Source: Xanthobacter flavus (GTDB taxonomy: Bacteria; Pseudomonadota; Alphaproteobacteria; Rhizobiales; Xanthobacteraceae). From it: DNA of 64,000 nt. The stretch covers positions 4,299,001 to 4,363,000 of the forward strand of contig NZ_JAGGML010000001.1 in NCBI RefSeq assembly GCF_017875275.1, given 5' to 3'. The first letter of the stretch is position 1. Each line of letters starts with the position of its first letter. The notes beneath the pieces are model-generated. The model searched no databases. It was given only the letters and a program-made list of their open reading frames with translations, and was not told the origin of the DNA. Below are positions 17,521 to 26,580 of the stretch, in pieces. A program made the position numbers and the translations under genes.

Positions 17521-17780
17521 TGGCGCGCAGCCTGCTCATTGAACTTGCCCTGTTCCTTACGCCGTTCCTGCTCTACGGCGCCCTGCTGATCGCGACCAAA
17601 GGCTCGGCAGTGCCGGCCAACTGGTCGCCCCGCGCCCTCGCGGTCACCGCCTTCGCGGCAGTGGCTCTTGTCGTTCTGGGGCTCTTCCTGTTCGAGCATG
17701 GCCGCGTGGCGCCCCCCGGCGCGCATTACGTGCCCGCGCAGACGAAGGACGGCGTGTTCGTGCCGGGGCATTTCGAATGA
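17520..17780 (+). CDS. DUF6111 small membrane protein
   Basis: 86-aa protein with two predicted membrane helices (about residues 5-23, LLIELALFLTPFLLYGAL, and 40-60) and a short polar tail ending in FVPGHFE. It matches the small DUF6111 family found between the NUDIX and cca genes in Hyphomicrobiales, as far as I can recall. It overlaps both neighbours by one and four bases. Function unknown. Confidence 0.8.
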   Translation: MARSLLIELALFLTPFLLYGALLIATKGSAVPANWSPRALAVTAFAAVALVVLGLFLFEHGRVAPPGAHYVPAQTKDGVFVPGHFE

Positions 17781-19015
17781 CAGCGAGCGTTGCCGGCGCC
17801 CCGTTCTGGGCGACGCCCGGCCTTGCGCCCCTCCTCGCAGCCCTGAACGGCGGGGGAGAGGAAGCGCGGGTGGTCGGCGGCGCGGTGCGCAATTCGCTGC
17901 TCGGTCTGCCAGTGACCGACGTGGACATCGCCACCACCGCCGTGCCGCAGGAGGTCGCCGCCCGTGCCTCACGCGCCGGCCTGAAGGCGGTGCCCACCGG
18001 CATCGAGCATGGCACGGTCACGGTGGTGTCGGGCCACCATGGATACGAGGTCACCACCCTGCGCGAGGATGTGGAGACCGACGGCAGGCGGGCGGTGGTG
18101 CGCTTCGGCCGGAGCTGGGAGCATGATGCCGAACGGCGGGACTTCACCCTGAACGCGCTCTATGCGGCTGCGGACGGCACGGTGCTGGACCTTGTGGGTG
18201 GCCTTGCCGATCTCGAGGCGCGCAAGGTGCGCTTCATCGGCTCGCCGGAGGCGCGCATCCGCGAGGATTACCTGCGCATCCTGCGGCTGTTCCGCTTCCA
18301 CGCGGCCTACGGGGCCGGCGCGGTGGACGGGGCGGCCTTTTCCGGGGCGGTGCGCCTTCGGCAGGGCCTGCTGTCCCTATCGCACGAGCGGGTGCGCGCG
18401 GAATTGCTGAAGCTGCTGCTTGCCCCCGGCGCGGCGGCGACGCTCGCGACCATGAGCGATGCGGGTCTCATCCAGCCGCTGATCGGTGGCATCGCCGATG
18501 CCCGCGCCTTCGCGCGGCTGGTGGAGATCGAGGCGCAATGGCGTGCGCAGGGCAGGAACGTCCCGCCGGATGCCATCCGCCGCCTCGCCGCCCTTGCCTT
18601 GCGGGTGTCGGACGATGCGGACCGTCTGCGCGGAAAGCTGCGCCTGTCCAATGCCGAGGCGCGGCGTCTCGCGCTCATGGCCGGCCCCGTGCCGGAGGTT
18701 GGCGACGATGCAGCCGCACAGGCTTTCATCTACCGCACCGGCGCGGACGCCGCCCGCGATCGCGCCCTGCTGGCGGCGGCGCGCGGACGGGCGGGCATGG
18801 AGCGGATCGGCCGGCTGGCGACGTACTGGACGGTGCCGCGGCCGCCCTTTAGCGCAGATGATCTGATGGCGCTCGGGCTCAAGCCGGGACGCGCCCTCGG
18901 TACGGCGCTTCGGCGGGCTGAGGTGGCATGGATCGACGCCGGCTTTCCCGGGGATCGCGCGCGGATCGACGCCCTCCTACGGGCGTCGATCGACACGGAG
19001 GGTGGGCCTGTCTAG
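17777..19015 (+). CDS. cca: CCA tRNA nucleotidyltransferase / poly(A) polymerase family protein
   Basis: 412-aa class II nucleotidyltransferase that adds or repairs the 3' CCA of tRNAs. The N-terminal catalytic core shows VVGGAVRNSLLGLPVTD, the carboxylate pair DVDIAT (about residues 50-55), and the RRDFTLNALY motif near residue 118, followed by the RNA-binding helical domain (RIREDYLRILRLFRFHA). The ATG overlaps the DUF6111 stop by four bases. The tRNA-Thr in this window already encodes CCA, so for that tRNA the role would be repair. It ends 3 bases before the convergent small acidic-protein gene. Confidence 0.92.
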   Translation: MTASVAGAPFWATPGLAPLLAALNGGGEEARVVGGAVRNSLLGLPVTDVDIATTAVPQEVAARASRAGLKAVPTGIEHGTVTVVSGHHGYEVTTLREDVETDGRRAVVRFGRSWEHDAERRDFTLNALYAAADGTVLDLVGGLADLEARKVRFIGSPEARIREDYLRILRLFRFHAAYGAGAVDGAAFSGAVRLRQGLLSLSHERVRAELLKLLLAPGAAATLATMSDAGLIQPLIGGIADARAFARLVEIEAQWRAQGRNVPPDAIRRLAALALRVSDDADRLRGKLRLSNAEARRLALMAGPVPEVGDDAAAQAFIYRTGADAARDRALLAAARGRAGMERIGRLATYWTVPRPPFSADDLMALGLKPGRALGTALRRAEVAWIDAGFPGDRARIDALLRASIDTEGGPV

Positions 19016-19018
19016 GCC

Positions 19019-19228
19019 TCAGTCCTCGTCGTCTTCTTCCTCGTCCTCTTCCTCGAAATCGGCGATCTCGAGCTTCTCCACCGCGACGGCGGGCAGGGTT
19101 TCCTTGCGGAACTCGCTCACGTCCTCGGCGAACCACACCACCGAGATCTCCGTCTCGGAGGCGGTGACGACGGTGAGGGCGGGGCTGCCGGACTTGAGCT
19201 GGACGATATCTCCGGGGGCGAACGCCAT
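19019..19228 (-). CDS. YodC/DUF2158-like small protein with acidic tail
   Basis: 69-aa protein. The N-terminal part (AFAPGDIVQLKSGSPALTV, then VVWFAED) resembles the DUF2158/YodC beta fold; the last dozen residues are almost all Glu and Asp. The ATG at 19228 has GGAGA seven bases upstream. The acidic tail is written by a run of GAC/GAA/GAG codons that gives a TCC/TCT-rich plus strand at 19021-19055. It is convergent with cca. Function unknown. Confidence 0.75.
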   Translation of the reverse strand: MAFAPGDIVQLKSGSPALTVVTASETEISVVWFAEDVSEFRKETLPAVAVEKLEIADFEEEDEEEDDED

Positions 19229-19301
19229 GGCTGTGTCTCCGGGCCGGCCGCGAAGGGGCCGACGCACCGGCAAGCCTTAGTGCTCCTTTATGACGGGCCG
19301 A

Positions 19302-20243
19302 TCACGGCCACTTCACCACCGGCGGCATGGAGGAGAGGATCGAATCCACATTGCCGCCCGTCCTGAGCCCGAAGATCGTCCCCCGGTCATAGAGCAGGTT
19401 GAATTCCACATAGCGCCCGCGGCGCACCAACTGCTCCTCGCGGTCCTCCTGCGTCCACGGCGTCGCCATGTTGGCACGCACGAGGCGGGGGTAGATGTCG
19501 AGGAAGGCAAGGCCGACCTCGCGGGTGAAGGCGAAATCATCCTCCCATCGGCCTTTGCCGGCTGCCGCCGAGTCCAGATAGTCGTAGAAGATGCCGCCGA
19601 TGCCGCGCATCTCGTTGCGGTGCTTCAGGAAGAAATACTCGTCACACCACGCCTTGTAGCGCGGATAGTCCGCCACCGGATGGGCGGCGCAGGACGCTTC
19701 GAAGGCGCGGTGGAAGGCGAGTGTGTCTTCGTCCTCCTGGGTGCGCCGGCGCGACAGCACAGGCGTCAGGTCCGCTCCGCCGCCGAACCACGCCTTGGTG
19801 GTGACGACGAAGCGCGTGTTCATGTGGACGGCGGGCACATGCGGATTGGCCATGTGCGCGATGAGCGAGATGCCCGACGCCCAGAAGCGCGGGTCCTCGG
19901 CGGCGCCGGGAATCTGGCTGCGAAACTCGGGCGCGAACTCGCCGAACACGGTGGAGGTATGGACGCCCACCTTTTCGAACAGGCGCCCGCGCATGAGCGC
20001 CATGGTGCCGCCGCCGCCCGGCGCGCCGGTATGGTCCGTGCGCGTCCACGGCGTGCGGACGAAGCGGGACGGGGAGGGGCCATAGAGCGCCGGATCGGCC
20101 TCGTCCTCCAGCGCCTCGAAGGCCGCGATGATGCGGCCCTGCAAGTCCTCGAACCACGCGCGGGCCTGCGCGCGGCGCGCGTCCAGCACGGCATCTGCGG
20201 TTGCCGGGGCGGGGGCGGAAGCAGGGGGCTTGGGGTTTTCCAT
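19302..20243 (-). CDS. hemF: Oxygen-dependent coproporphyrinogen III oxidase
   Basis: 313-aa enzyme that converts coproporphyrinogen III to protoporphyrinogen IX with O2 in haem synthesis. Characteristic HemF stretches are present: [11 protein letters not shown], the [18 protein letters not shown] segment and [12 protein letters not shown]. The length is typical. The ATG at 20243 opens with a Pro/Ala-rich tail of about 15 residues before the conserved helix. It lies 67 bases downstream of trmL on the same strand. The encoded haem pathway would serve the cytochrome bc1 genes nearby. Confidence 0.95.
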   Translation of the reverse strand: MENPKPPASAPAPATADAVLDARRAQARAWFEDLQGRIIAAFEALEDEADPALYGPSPSRFVRTPWTRTDHTGAPGGGGTMALMRGRLFEKVGVHTSTVFGEFAPEFRSQIPGAAEDPRFWASGISLIAHMANPHVPAVHMNTRFVVTTKAWFGGGADLTPVLSRRRTQEDEDTLAFHRAFEASCAAHPVADYPRYKAWCDEYFFLKHRNEMRGIGGIFYDYLDSAAAGKGRWEDDFAFTREVGLAFLDIYPRLVRANMATPWTQEDREEQLVRRGRYVEFNLLYDRGTIFGLRTGGNVDSILSSMPPVVKWP

Positions 20244-20310
20244 GAGCGTTCCGCCTTCGCTGGTCTTCTGGCTGGCGCGCTTCTATCGCCTCCCTGCGGC
20301 GGAAGAAAGC

Positions 20311-20775
20311 TCAGCCGGGCAGGCCGCCCGTCTGCCGCAGCGCCTCGGCGAGGACGATGCCGGCGCTGACCGCCACATTGAGCGAGCGCACGCCCGGCCG
20401 CATGGGAATGCGCACCCGAGCATCCGCCGCTCCGTGAACCTCCGGCGGCACACCGGCGGATTCGCGGCCGAACAGGATCACATCGTCGGGCTGGAAGGAG
20501 AAGCCGAACAGCGGTTCGGCGCCGGCGGTCGTGAGGAGCACAAGCCGGCTGCCTTCCGCGCGGCGCTCCGCATCGAAGGCGGCGAACGAGGCGTGCCGTC
20601 GCCAGACCACCTGATCGATATAGTCCATGCCGGCGCGGCGGAAGCCGGCGTCTCCCACGGGGAAGCCCGCCGGCTCGATAATGTGCACTTCCGCCCCCAG
20701 GCAGGCGCCGGTGCGCAGGATGGCACCGGCATTCTGCGCGATGTCCGGGCAATAGAGGGCGATGCGCAGGGTCAA
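20311..20775 (-). CDS. trmL: tRNA (cytidine(34)-2'-O)-methyltransferase
   Basis: 154-aa SPOUT-class methyltransferase that methylates the wobble 2'-O of tRNA-Leu. Family motifs: NAGAILRTGACLGAEVHIIEP, FGRESAGVPPEV and the C-terminal knot IPMRPGVRSLNVAVSAGI. The start is an unusual TTG at 20775, chosen because the first beta strand (RIALYCPD) follows at once and no ATG or GTG is available; a GGAG lies seven bases upstream in the arm of a hairpin. It is followed by hemF on the same strand. Confidence 0.93.
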   Translation of the reverse strand: MTLRIALYCPDIAQNAGAILRTGACLGAEVHIIEPAGFPVGDAGFRRAGMDYIDQVVWRRHASFAAFDAERRAEGSRLVLLTTAGAEPLFGFSFQPDDVILFGRESAGVPPEVHGAADARVRIPMRPGVRSLNVAVSAGIVLAEALRQTGGLPG

Positions 20776-20781
20776 GGGAAG

Positions 20782-20806
20782 GCTCCGGCGGGGACGCCGC
20801 CGGAGC
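20782..20806 (-). terminator. Hairpin between the GH64 gene and trmL
   Basis: Perfect 10-bp stem (GCTCCGGCGG at 20782-20791, CCGCCGGAGC at 20797-20806), 5-base loop, followed on the minus strand by CTTCCCTT. It probably terminates the GH64 transcript. Its downstream arm also contains the GGAG that is the only ribosome-binding candidate for trmL. Confidence 0.6.
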
Positions 20807-20817
20807 GGGTCGTCAGG

Positions 20818-22017
20818 TCAGTTGCTGCATGTCATCTTGGACCAGGTGACATCAAGCGGCATCAGCGTGATGGTCAGCTGGGTGGGGTTGGCGAGGCCAA
20901 TGTTGCTGCTGTTCTCGCACACGTCGTCATAGGCAAAGGCATAGGCGCCGCCACGGATCGAATTGGCGTGCATGGTGCTGGCGTAGAGGTTCACCGGCGT
21001 CTGCGTATAGGCGTTCTTCACCGGGCAGGCTGAAATATCCTTGTTCGTCAGGAAGATCGAACGCAGAAGTGCGGCCTGGATGTAACGCTGGAGGTCGCCC
21101 ACGGGGGCCCCGCCGGCGCTCACGACCGGGGCGCCATTCTGCCAAGCATACAGCGTGCTCGGCTTGCCGAAAACCGCTGTCTGCCCCGAGGCGGGCTTGA
21201 GCTGCAACTGATTGTTGACAACGGTGCCAGTGTAAGTCGTGTTCCCGCTCTTGAGCGTGAAGCTTTTTCCAGGCTGGGCAAAATTCGTCCAAACCCGATT
21301 TATATAGTTATCGAGAAATGTGTTCGGGAAATAATTCGGATCACTGGACGGGAGGATCATAGCCTTTTCGGGGATCAGCACGCGAAGCGCGCGCTTCTTG
21401 CTGTCCCGGACGATGAGCTTGTTCCACGGGGCTGCTGAGAGGCTGGCAAGGATTGTCGGGCCCGACGTGGCGTTGTTGAAGCCGGAGGTCAGGTTCTGGC
21501 TGGCGCTTTTCAGGTTCAGCTGCATGGGGATGCCGAGCGTATCCACCTGCGTGATGTCGACGTCGAAAGGCGGCGATGCCGCGTTATTGTAGTTGAATTC
21601 GGCGAAGTCCAGAACAGTGCTGTAGTTCTTGTCGGATGGCGACCACGGCGCCGGAGTGTTGGGTGCGTAGATCTGGTCTCCGTTCAGGCTGACCGTGATG
21701 TAGGCCGGCTGGCAGAACGAGACGTAGACCCGGGCCGAAACGACTTGCTGGACATTGAAGGTAATGGAGCTGCCCGTGGTGTTGAAGCCGTAGTCGGTCG
21801 GCGTCGGGTTGGCGCTCGAGAAGGTCTTCTTGTTTCCGGCGGCATCAAAATAGACGAAGGATTTCCCGTTCAGTTCCTGTCCATATACCGTAACGAACAT
21901 CTTCCCGTTGATGCCGGTCTTGTTCACGATCGTCACCGGGACGGTTTGGGCATAAGCAGTCCCCGCCGCGCCGATGCCGGCCACTGCCGCAAGGCAGGCC
22001 AGAATGCGTCTTGCCAT
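20818..22017 (-). CDS. Secreted GH64 (beta-1,3-glucanase-like) protein
   Basis: 399-aa protein with a Sec signal peptide (residues 1-23, ending AYA-Q) and a thaumatin-like/GH64 fold. The GH64 active-site neighbourhoods are visible: VLDFAEFNYN with candidate acid Glu140, and DVDITQVDTLGIPM with candidate Asp159. Near the C-terminus GGAYAFAYDDVC resembles the GH64 YDDV motif. Characterised GH64 enzymes release laminaripentaose from beta-1,3-glucan; most are from Actinobacteria, fungi or myxobacteria. Base composition is visibly more AT-rich than the flanks (for example 21230-21340), suggesting transfer. The start has GGGGGAGAAC upstream. Activity is inferred. Confidence 0.72.
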   Translation of the reverse strand: MARRILACLAAVAGIGAAGTAYAQTVPVTIVNKTGINGKMFVTVYGQELNGKSFVYFDAAGNKKTFSSANPTPTDYGFNTTGSSITFNVQQVVSARVYVSFCQPAYITVSLNGDQIYAPNTPAPWSPSDKNYSTVLDFAEFNYNNAASPPFDVDITQVDTLGIPMQLNLKSASQNLTSGFNNATSGPTILASLSAAPWNKLIVRDSKKRALRVLIPEKAMILPSSDPNYFPNTFLDNYINRVWTNFAQPGKSFTLKSGNTTYTGTVVNNQLQLKPASGQTAVFGKPSTLYAWQNGAPVVSAGGAPVGDLQRYIQAALLRSIFLTNKDISACPVKNAYTQTPVNLYASTMHANSIRGGAYAFAYDDVCENSSNIGLANPTQLTITLMPLDVTWSKMTCSN

Positions 22018-22437
22018 GTGTTCTCCCCCGAGTCTGATTGGCGTGCGGCAAACCGGCTCATGCGGTCCGGCGCGGGTTGGGCCGACGCGGGCAGGACGAG
22101 GCTAGGCATGCCTTAGGAAAGCAAAGCCAAGCTAACGCTTGGTCTGGGCTCGTGCAATGCTTGATCTTGGCCTTAAGCCGGGTCGGAGCGTGCCGTCACA
22201 GCCTTCCGGAGCGTCGCCGCCCGACCTCACGTAGCGACACGCATCTGTCGCAGTGCAGGACCGCGTGCCGCATCGCCATGATCTGGACAAGATGGGGCTA
22301 GGGTGCAATTAGAGGCGCTTGAAATTGGCGGCTCGCATGTCCATGCGGCCGCGCTGGTGCGTGCGGCCTGTAGCCGGCGGTTTTGCTGGCGGCTGAGGGA
22401 CGTGCGTCGGGACGACAACATTATCGGGGACTGCGCC
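22018..22437. other. 420-base divergent intergenic region (GH64 / petA)
   Basis: No gene supported. It must carry the promoters of the GH64 gene (leftward) and petABC (rightward). Visible symmetric elements are the 10-bp palindrome AGGCATGCCT (22104-22113) and the hairpin CCAAGC-TAAC-GCTTGG (22127-22142). I could not pick a convincing -35/-10 pair for petA. Confidence 0.5.
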
Positions 22438-22965
22438 GTGGCACATACGGAGACGTCGGACACGACGACGCGTCGGGACTTCCTCTACATCGCAACCGGC
22501 GCCGTGGGCGCTGTCGGCGCCGCAGCCATGGCGTGGCCCTTCATCTCCCAGCTGCAGCCCGATGCGTCCGTGCTCGCGCTGTCCACCACCGAGGTGGACC
22601 TGTCCCCCATCGCCGAAGGCCAGATCGTCACGGTGCAGTGGCGCGGCAAGCCCATCTTCATCTCCCATCGCACCCCGGAGGAGATCAAGTCGGCGGTGGA
22701 TACCCCCCTTTCCGCGCTGCCCGACCCGCAGCCCGATTCGGCCCGCGTGAAGGCCGGCAAGGAGCAGTGGCTGGTTGTGATCGGCATCTGCACGCACCTC
22801 GGTTGCGTGCCGCTCGGCCATCAGGGCCAGTACAACGGCTGGTTCTGCCCCTGCCACGGCTCGGTGTACGACACGTCCGGCCGCATCCGGCAGGGACCGG
22901 CGCCGCTCAATCTCGAATTGCCGCCCTACGCCTTCACCACCGACACAAAGATCGTGATCGGCTGA
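22438..22965 (+). CDS. petA: Ubiquinol-cytochrome c reductase Rieske iron-sulfur subunit
   Basis: 175-aa Rieske protein of the cytochrome bc1 complex, passing electrons from ubiquinol to cytochrome c1. It has a Tat-type N-terminus ([21 protein letters not shown]) that remains as the membrane anchor, and the two cluster-binding boxes CTHLGC (118-123) and CPCHGS (137-142). The start is GTG at 22438 with GGGGA upstream; this gives the usual family length, whereas the open frame extends upstream without a good start. First gene of petABC. Confidence 0.95.
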   Translation: MAHTETSDTTTRRDFLYIATGAVGAVGAAAMAWPFISQLQPDASVLALSTTEVDLSPIAEGQIVTVQWRGKPIFISHRTPEEIKSAVDTPLSALPDPQPDSARVKAGKEQWLVVIGICTHLGCVPLGHQGQYNGWFCPCHGSVYDTSGRIRQGPAPLNLELPPYAFTTDTKIVIG

Positions 22966-23002
22966 CGCGCGCATCGTCGCCGCTTTCAAAAAGGTTGGAC
23001 TC

Positions 23003-24277
23003 ATGGAAGGACATTCCACCTACCAGCCCAAGGGGAAGGTCGCGCAGTGGTTCGAGAGCCGCTTGCCGATCGTCGGGCTGATCCATTCCTCGGCCATCGC
23101 CTATCCGGTGCCGAAGAATCTGAATTACATGTGGACCTTCGGCGCGATCCTGAGCTTCATGCTCGTGTGCCAGATCGTGTCCGGCATCGTGCTGGCCATG
23201 CATTACGTGGCCTACGCGCCGATCTCGTTCGCCCGCGTCGAGCACATCATGCGCGACGTGAACTATGGCTGGCTGATCCGCTACATCCACGCCAACGGCG
23301 CCTCGATGTTCTTCATCGCGGTCTATATCCACATCTTCCGCGGCATGTACTACGGGTCCTACAAGGCCCCCCGCGAAGTGCTCTGGATCCTCGGCGTCAT
23401 CATCTACCTGCTCATGATGGCGACCGCCTTCATGGGCTACGTGCTCCCCTGGGGGCAGATGTCGTTCTGGGGCGCCACCGTCATCACCAACCTGTTCTCG
23501 GCGGTTCCCTGGGTCGGCACCACCATCGTGGAGTGGCTGTGGGGCGGCTATTCGGTCGGTGATCCCACGCTGAACCGCTTCTTCTCGCTGCACTACCTGC
23601 TGCCGTTCATGATCGCCGGCGTGGTCGGGCTCCACATCTGGGCGCTCCACCACGTGGGCCAGAACAACCCGGACGGCGTGGACATCAAGAGCGTGTCGAA
23701 GGACACCGTGCCCTTCACCCCCTACGCGACGATCAAGGACACCTTCGCCATGGTGGTGTTCCTGATCTTCTTCTCCTGGTTCATCTTCTACATCCCGAAC
23801 TATCTCGGCCACTCGGACAACTACATCCCGGCCAACCCGCTCTCCACGCCGGCGCACATCGTGCCCGAATGGTACTTCCTGCCGTTCTACGCGATCCTGC
23901 GCTCCATCCCGGACAAGCTCGGCGGCGTGCTCGCCATGTTTGCGGCGATCGCGGTGCTGGCCTTCCTGCCGTGGCTCGACACCTCCAAGGTGCGCTCGGC
24001 CAAGTACCGTCCGCTGTACCGCCAGTTCTTCTGGGTGTTCGCGGTGGTTGCTGTCCTCCTCGGCTACATGGGCTCCCAGCCCGCCGAGGGCGGCGCGCTC
24101 ATCGTCTCGCGCATCCTGACGGCCTACTACTTCATCCACTTCCTCGTGATCCTGCCGCTGCTCGGCCTGTTCGAGCGCCCCAAGCCCGTGCCGGCCTCCA
24201 TCGCGGATGCCGTGCTCGCGAAGTCGAAGGGCGGAGCGGTGGTGGTCGCCGGGGCGGCCGGTCCTGAGACCAAGTGA
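23003..24277 (+). CDS. petB: Cytochrome b of the bc1 complex
   Basis: 424-aa integral membrane subunit with eight helices, two b-type haems and the Qo/Qi quinone sites. Seen: the [11 protein letters not shown] start, the [18 protein letters not shown] helix with its Qo-site Pro-Trp, and the PEWYFLP motif of the Qo site. It is a separate gene, not fused to cytochrome c1 as in the fbcH arrangement of Bradyrhizobium and relatives. It starts 37 bases after petA and ends 20 bases before petC. Confidence 0.96.
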   Translation: MEGHSTYQPKGKVAQWFESRLPIVGLIHSSAIAYPVPKNLNYMWTFGAILSFMLVCQIVSGIVLAMHYVAYAPISFARVEHIMRDVNYGWLIRYIHANGASMFFIAVYIHIFRGMYYGSYKAPREVLWILGVIIYLLMMATAFMGYVLPWGQMSFWGATVITNLFSAVPWVGTTIVEWLWGGYSVGDPTLNRFFSLHYLLPFMIAGVVGLHIWALHHVGQNNPDGVDIKSVSKDTVPFTPYATIKDTFAMVVFLIFFSWFIFYIPNYLGHSDNYIPANPLSTPAHIVPEWYFLPFYAILRSIPDKLGGVLAMFAAIAVLAFLPWLDTSKVRSAKYRPLYRQFFWVFAVVAVLLGYMGSQPAEGGALIVSRILTAYYFIHFLVILPLLGLFERPKPVPASIADAVLAKSKGGAVVVAGAAGPETK

Positions 24278-24297
24278 TCGGCGCGGAGAGACCAGCA

Positions 24298-25140
24298 ATG
24301 ACCATTCGTAGCTCTCTCTTCGGTGCCGTCGCGGCGGCACTGCTCCTGACAGTGGGCGCCTCCGGCGCGCAGGCCGCGGAAGGCGCATCGCCGCGTCCGC
24401 ATCGCATGTCGTGGTCCTTCGCCGGGCCGTTCGGCATGTACGATCCCGCGCAGCTTCAGCGCGGCTTCAAGGTGTTTAAGGAAGTCTGTGCCGCGTGCCA
24501 CTCGGCCAACTACCTGTACTTCCGCAACCTCGCCCAGCCCGGCGGCCCCGGCTTCACCGAGGCGCAGGCGAAGCAGGTGGCGAGCGAGTATCAGATCACC
24601 GACGGCCCCAACGATTCTGGCGACATGTTCCAGCGTCCCGGCCGCCTGTCCGATCACTGGCCCGCGCCGTTCCCCAACGACAACGCCGCCCGCGCCGCCA
24701 ATGGCGGTGCGCTGCCGCCGGACTTCTCGGTGCTGGCCAAGGCCCGCTCCTATCACGTCGGCTTCCCCGGCTTCATCACCGACGCCTTCATCCAGTACCA
24801 GGAGCATGGCGTGGACTACATCCACGCGCTGCTCACCGGCTACGTGGATGCGCCGGCGGATGCCCATGTGCAGCCGGGCCTGCACTACAACACCTATTTC
24901 CCCGGCCACCAGATCGCCATGCCGAAGCCGCTCAGCGACGGCCAGGTCGACTACACGGACGGCTCGCCCCAGACGGTCGACCAATATTCGCAGGACGTGT
25001 CGGCCTTCATGATGTGGGTGGCCGAGCCGCACCTCGACCAGCGCAAGCGCATCGGCTTCCAGGTCATGATCTTCCTGATCGTGCTCGGCGGCCTGCTCTA
25101 TTTCACCAAGAAGAAGGTCTGGTCGAACGTCGCGCACTGA
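24298..25140 (+). CDS. petC: Cytochrome c1
   Basis: 280-aa membrane-anchored c-type cytochrome of the bc1 complex. A signal peptide ends at about residue 27 (GAQAAEG), the haem-attachment motif CAACH is at residues 64-68, the probable axial Met is in QIAMPKPL, and a C-terminal anchor helix (VMIFLIVLGGLLYF) precedes the basic end. The ATG at 24298 has GGAGAG upstream. It closes the petABC operon, followed by an intrinsic terminator. Confidence 0.96.
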   Translation: MTIRSSLFGAVAAALLLTVGASGAQAAEGASPRPHRMSWSFAGPFGMYDPAQLQRGFKVFKEVCAACHSANYLYFRNLAQPGGPGFTEAQAKQVASEYQITDGPNDSGDMFQRPGRLSDHWPAPFPNDNAARAANGGALPPDFSVLAKARSYHVGFPGFITDAFIQYQEHGVDYIHALLTGYVDAPADAHVQPGLHYNTYFPGHQIAMPKPLSDGQVDYTDGSPQTVDQYSQDVSAFMMWVAEPHLDQRKRIGFQVMIFLIVLGGLLYFTKKKVWSNVAH

Positions 25141-25176
25141 CCGGGCGCGACGACACGATCCTGATCGAGCGATCAA

Positions 25177-25199
25177 GGGCCCCGCGAGGGGCCCTTTTT
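25177..25199 (+). terminator. Rho-independent terminator of petABC
   Basis: GGGCCCC-GCGA-GGGGCCC followed by five T residues, 36 bases after the petC stop. A textbook GC stem and U-tract. Confidence 0.9.
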
Positions 25200-25311
25200 C
25201 GTGCTGACCACAGACTGGATCACGAGTTCGCGGCGTCGGCCCTTTCCGTTGTTTCGCAGCTTTCCCCGCCGCCGCCGCGGCCTTAGCTTCTCCGCCAAAC
25301 CGGAGCCTGTC

Positions 25312-25848
25312 ATGACCCCTGCCGATTTCGCCGCGTCCATCCGCACCATCGAGAATTATCCCAAGCCAGGCATCCTGTTCCGCGACATCACCACCCTGCT
25401 CGGTGATGCCCGCGCCTTCCGCCGGGCGGTGGACGAACTGGTCCAGCCCTGGGCCGGCGCGAAGATCGACAAGGTGGCCGGTATCGAGGCCCGCGGCTTC
25501 ATCCTCGGCGGGGCGGTGGCACATCAGCTCTCGGCCGGCTTCGTACCCATCCGCAAGAAGGGCAAGCTGCCCCATCAGACCGTGCGCATGGCCTACGCCC
25601 TCGAATATGGCGAGGACGAGATCGAGATGCATGTGGATGCCATCACGCCCGGCCAGCGGGTGCTTCTGGTGGACGATCTGATCGCCACCGGAGGCACCGC
25701 CACCGGGGCCGTGAAGCTGCTGCAGCAGTGCGGCGCGGTGGTCGAGGCGGCCTGCTTCATCGTCGATCTGCCGGACCTGGGCGGCGCGGAGAAGCTGCGC
25801 GGCCTCGGCGTCGCCGTGCGCACGCTGGTGGCTTTCGAGGGGCACTGA
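25312..25848 (+). CDS. apt: Adenine phosphoribosyltransferase
   Basis: 178-aa purine-salvage enzyme (adenine + PRPP to AMP). The PRPP-binding motif [14 protein letters not shown] lies around residues 118-131; the N-terminal [18 protein letters not shown] is diagnostic for Apt. The start at 25312 is chosen for family length; the frame is open further upstream. It is transcribed separately from petABC because a terminator intervenes. It is convergent with radC. Confidence 0.95.
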   Translation: MTPADFAASIRTIENYPKPGILFRDITTLLGDARAFRRAVDELVQPWAGAKIDKVAGIEARGFILGGAVAHQLSAGFVPIRKKGKLPHQTVRMAYALEYGEDEIEMHVDAITPGQRVLLVDDLIATGGTATGAVKLLQQCGAVVEAACFIVDLPDLGGAEKLRGLGVAVRTLVAFEGH

Positions 25849-25866
25849 TCCGCCCCGGCGGCGGGC

Positions 25867-26571
25867 TCAGATCAGCCGCAGGCCCTTGAGGCTCGCGTGG
25901 CCGTCCTTGCCGACGATGATGTGGTCATGCACCTCGATGCCGAGGGGCTTGGCCACGTCGATGATGCGGCGGGTCATGTCGATGTCGGCGCGCGAGGGGG
26001 TGGGGTCCCCAGACGGGTGGTTGTGGCAGAGGATGAGCGCCGAGGCCGAGACCTCCAGCGCCCGCTTCACCACCTCACGGGGATAGACCGGAGCGTGGTC
26101 CACGGTGCCGGTCTGCAACACCTCGTCGGCGATCAGCTGGTTGCGCTTGTCGAGGAACAGCACCCGCACCTGCTCGCGGTCGGCATAGGCCATGGCGGTG
26201 CGGCAATAGTCGATCACCGCACTCCAGGACGAGAGCGCTGGCCGGCGCTTCACCTGGCCCTTGGCGAGGCGCTGGGCCGCCGCCTCCACCACCTTCAGCT
26301 CGGTGATGATGGCATCCTTCACGCCGGGCACCTCGCCCAGCAGATGCACCGGCGCGGCCACCACTTCGGCGAACGAGCCGAAGCGGTCGACGAGGGCCTT
26401 CGCGAGGGGCTTCACGTCCCGGCGCGGCACGGCGCGGAACAGCACCAGCTCCAGCAGTTCGTAATCCGCCAGCGCCAGCGCCCCGGCCGAGCGGAAGCGC
26501 GCGCGAAGCCGGTCGCGATGCCCATGGAAGTGGGGCGCCTCGTTCAGGCCGTCTTCCGGCGCTTCGGCCAT
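25867..26571 (-). CDS. radC: RadC-family JAB/MPN domain protein
   Basis: 234-aa protein with an N-terminal helix-hairpin-helix part ([17 protein letters not shown]) and a C-terminal RadC domain. The JAMM metal motif is complete: H183, H185 (HNHPSGDP) and D196 (PSRAD). The name implies DNA repair, but later work does not support that role and the true substrate is unknown. It starts 9 bases downstream of map, so map-radC form an operon, as in many Hyphomicrobiales. Confidence 0.92.
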   Translation of the reverse strand: MAEAPEDGLNEAPHFHGHRDRLRARFRSAGALALADYELLELVLFRAVPRRDVKPLAKALVDRFGSFAEVVAAPVHLLGEVPGVKDAIITELKVVEAAAQRLAKGQVKRRPALSSWSAVIDYCRTAMAYADREQVRVLFLDKRNQLIADEVLQTGTVDHAPVYPREVVKRALEVSASALILCHNHPSGDPTPSRADIDMTRRIIDVAKPLGIEVHDHIIVGKDGHASLKGLRLI

Positions 26572-26580
26572 CCGGCTCCC

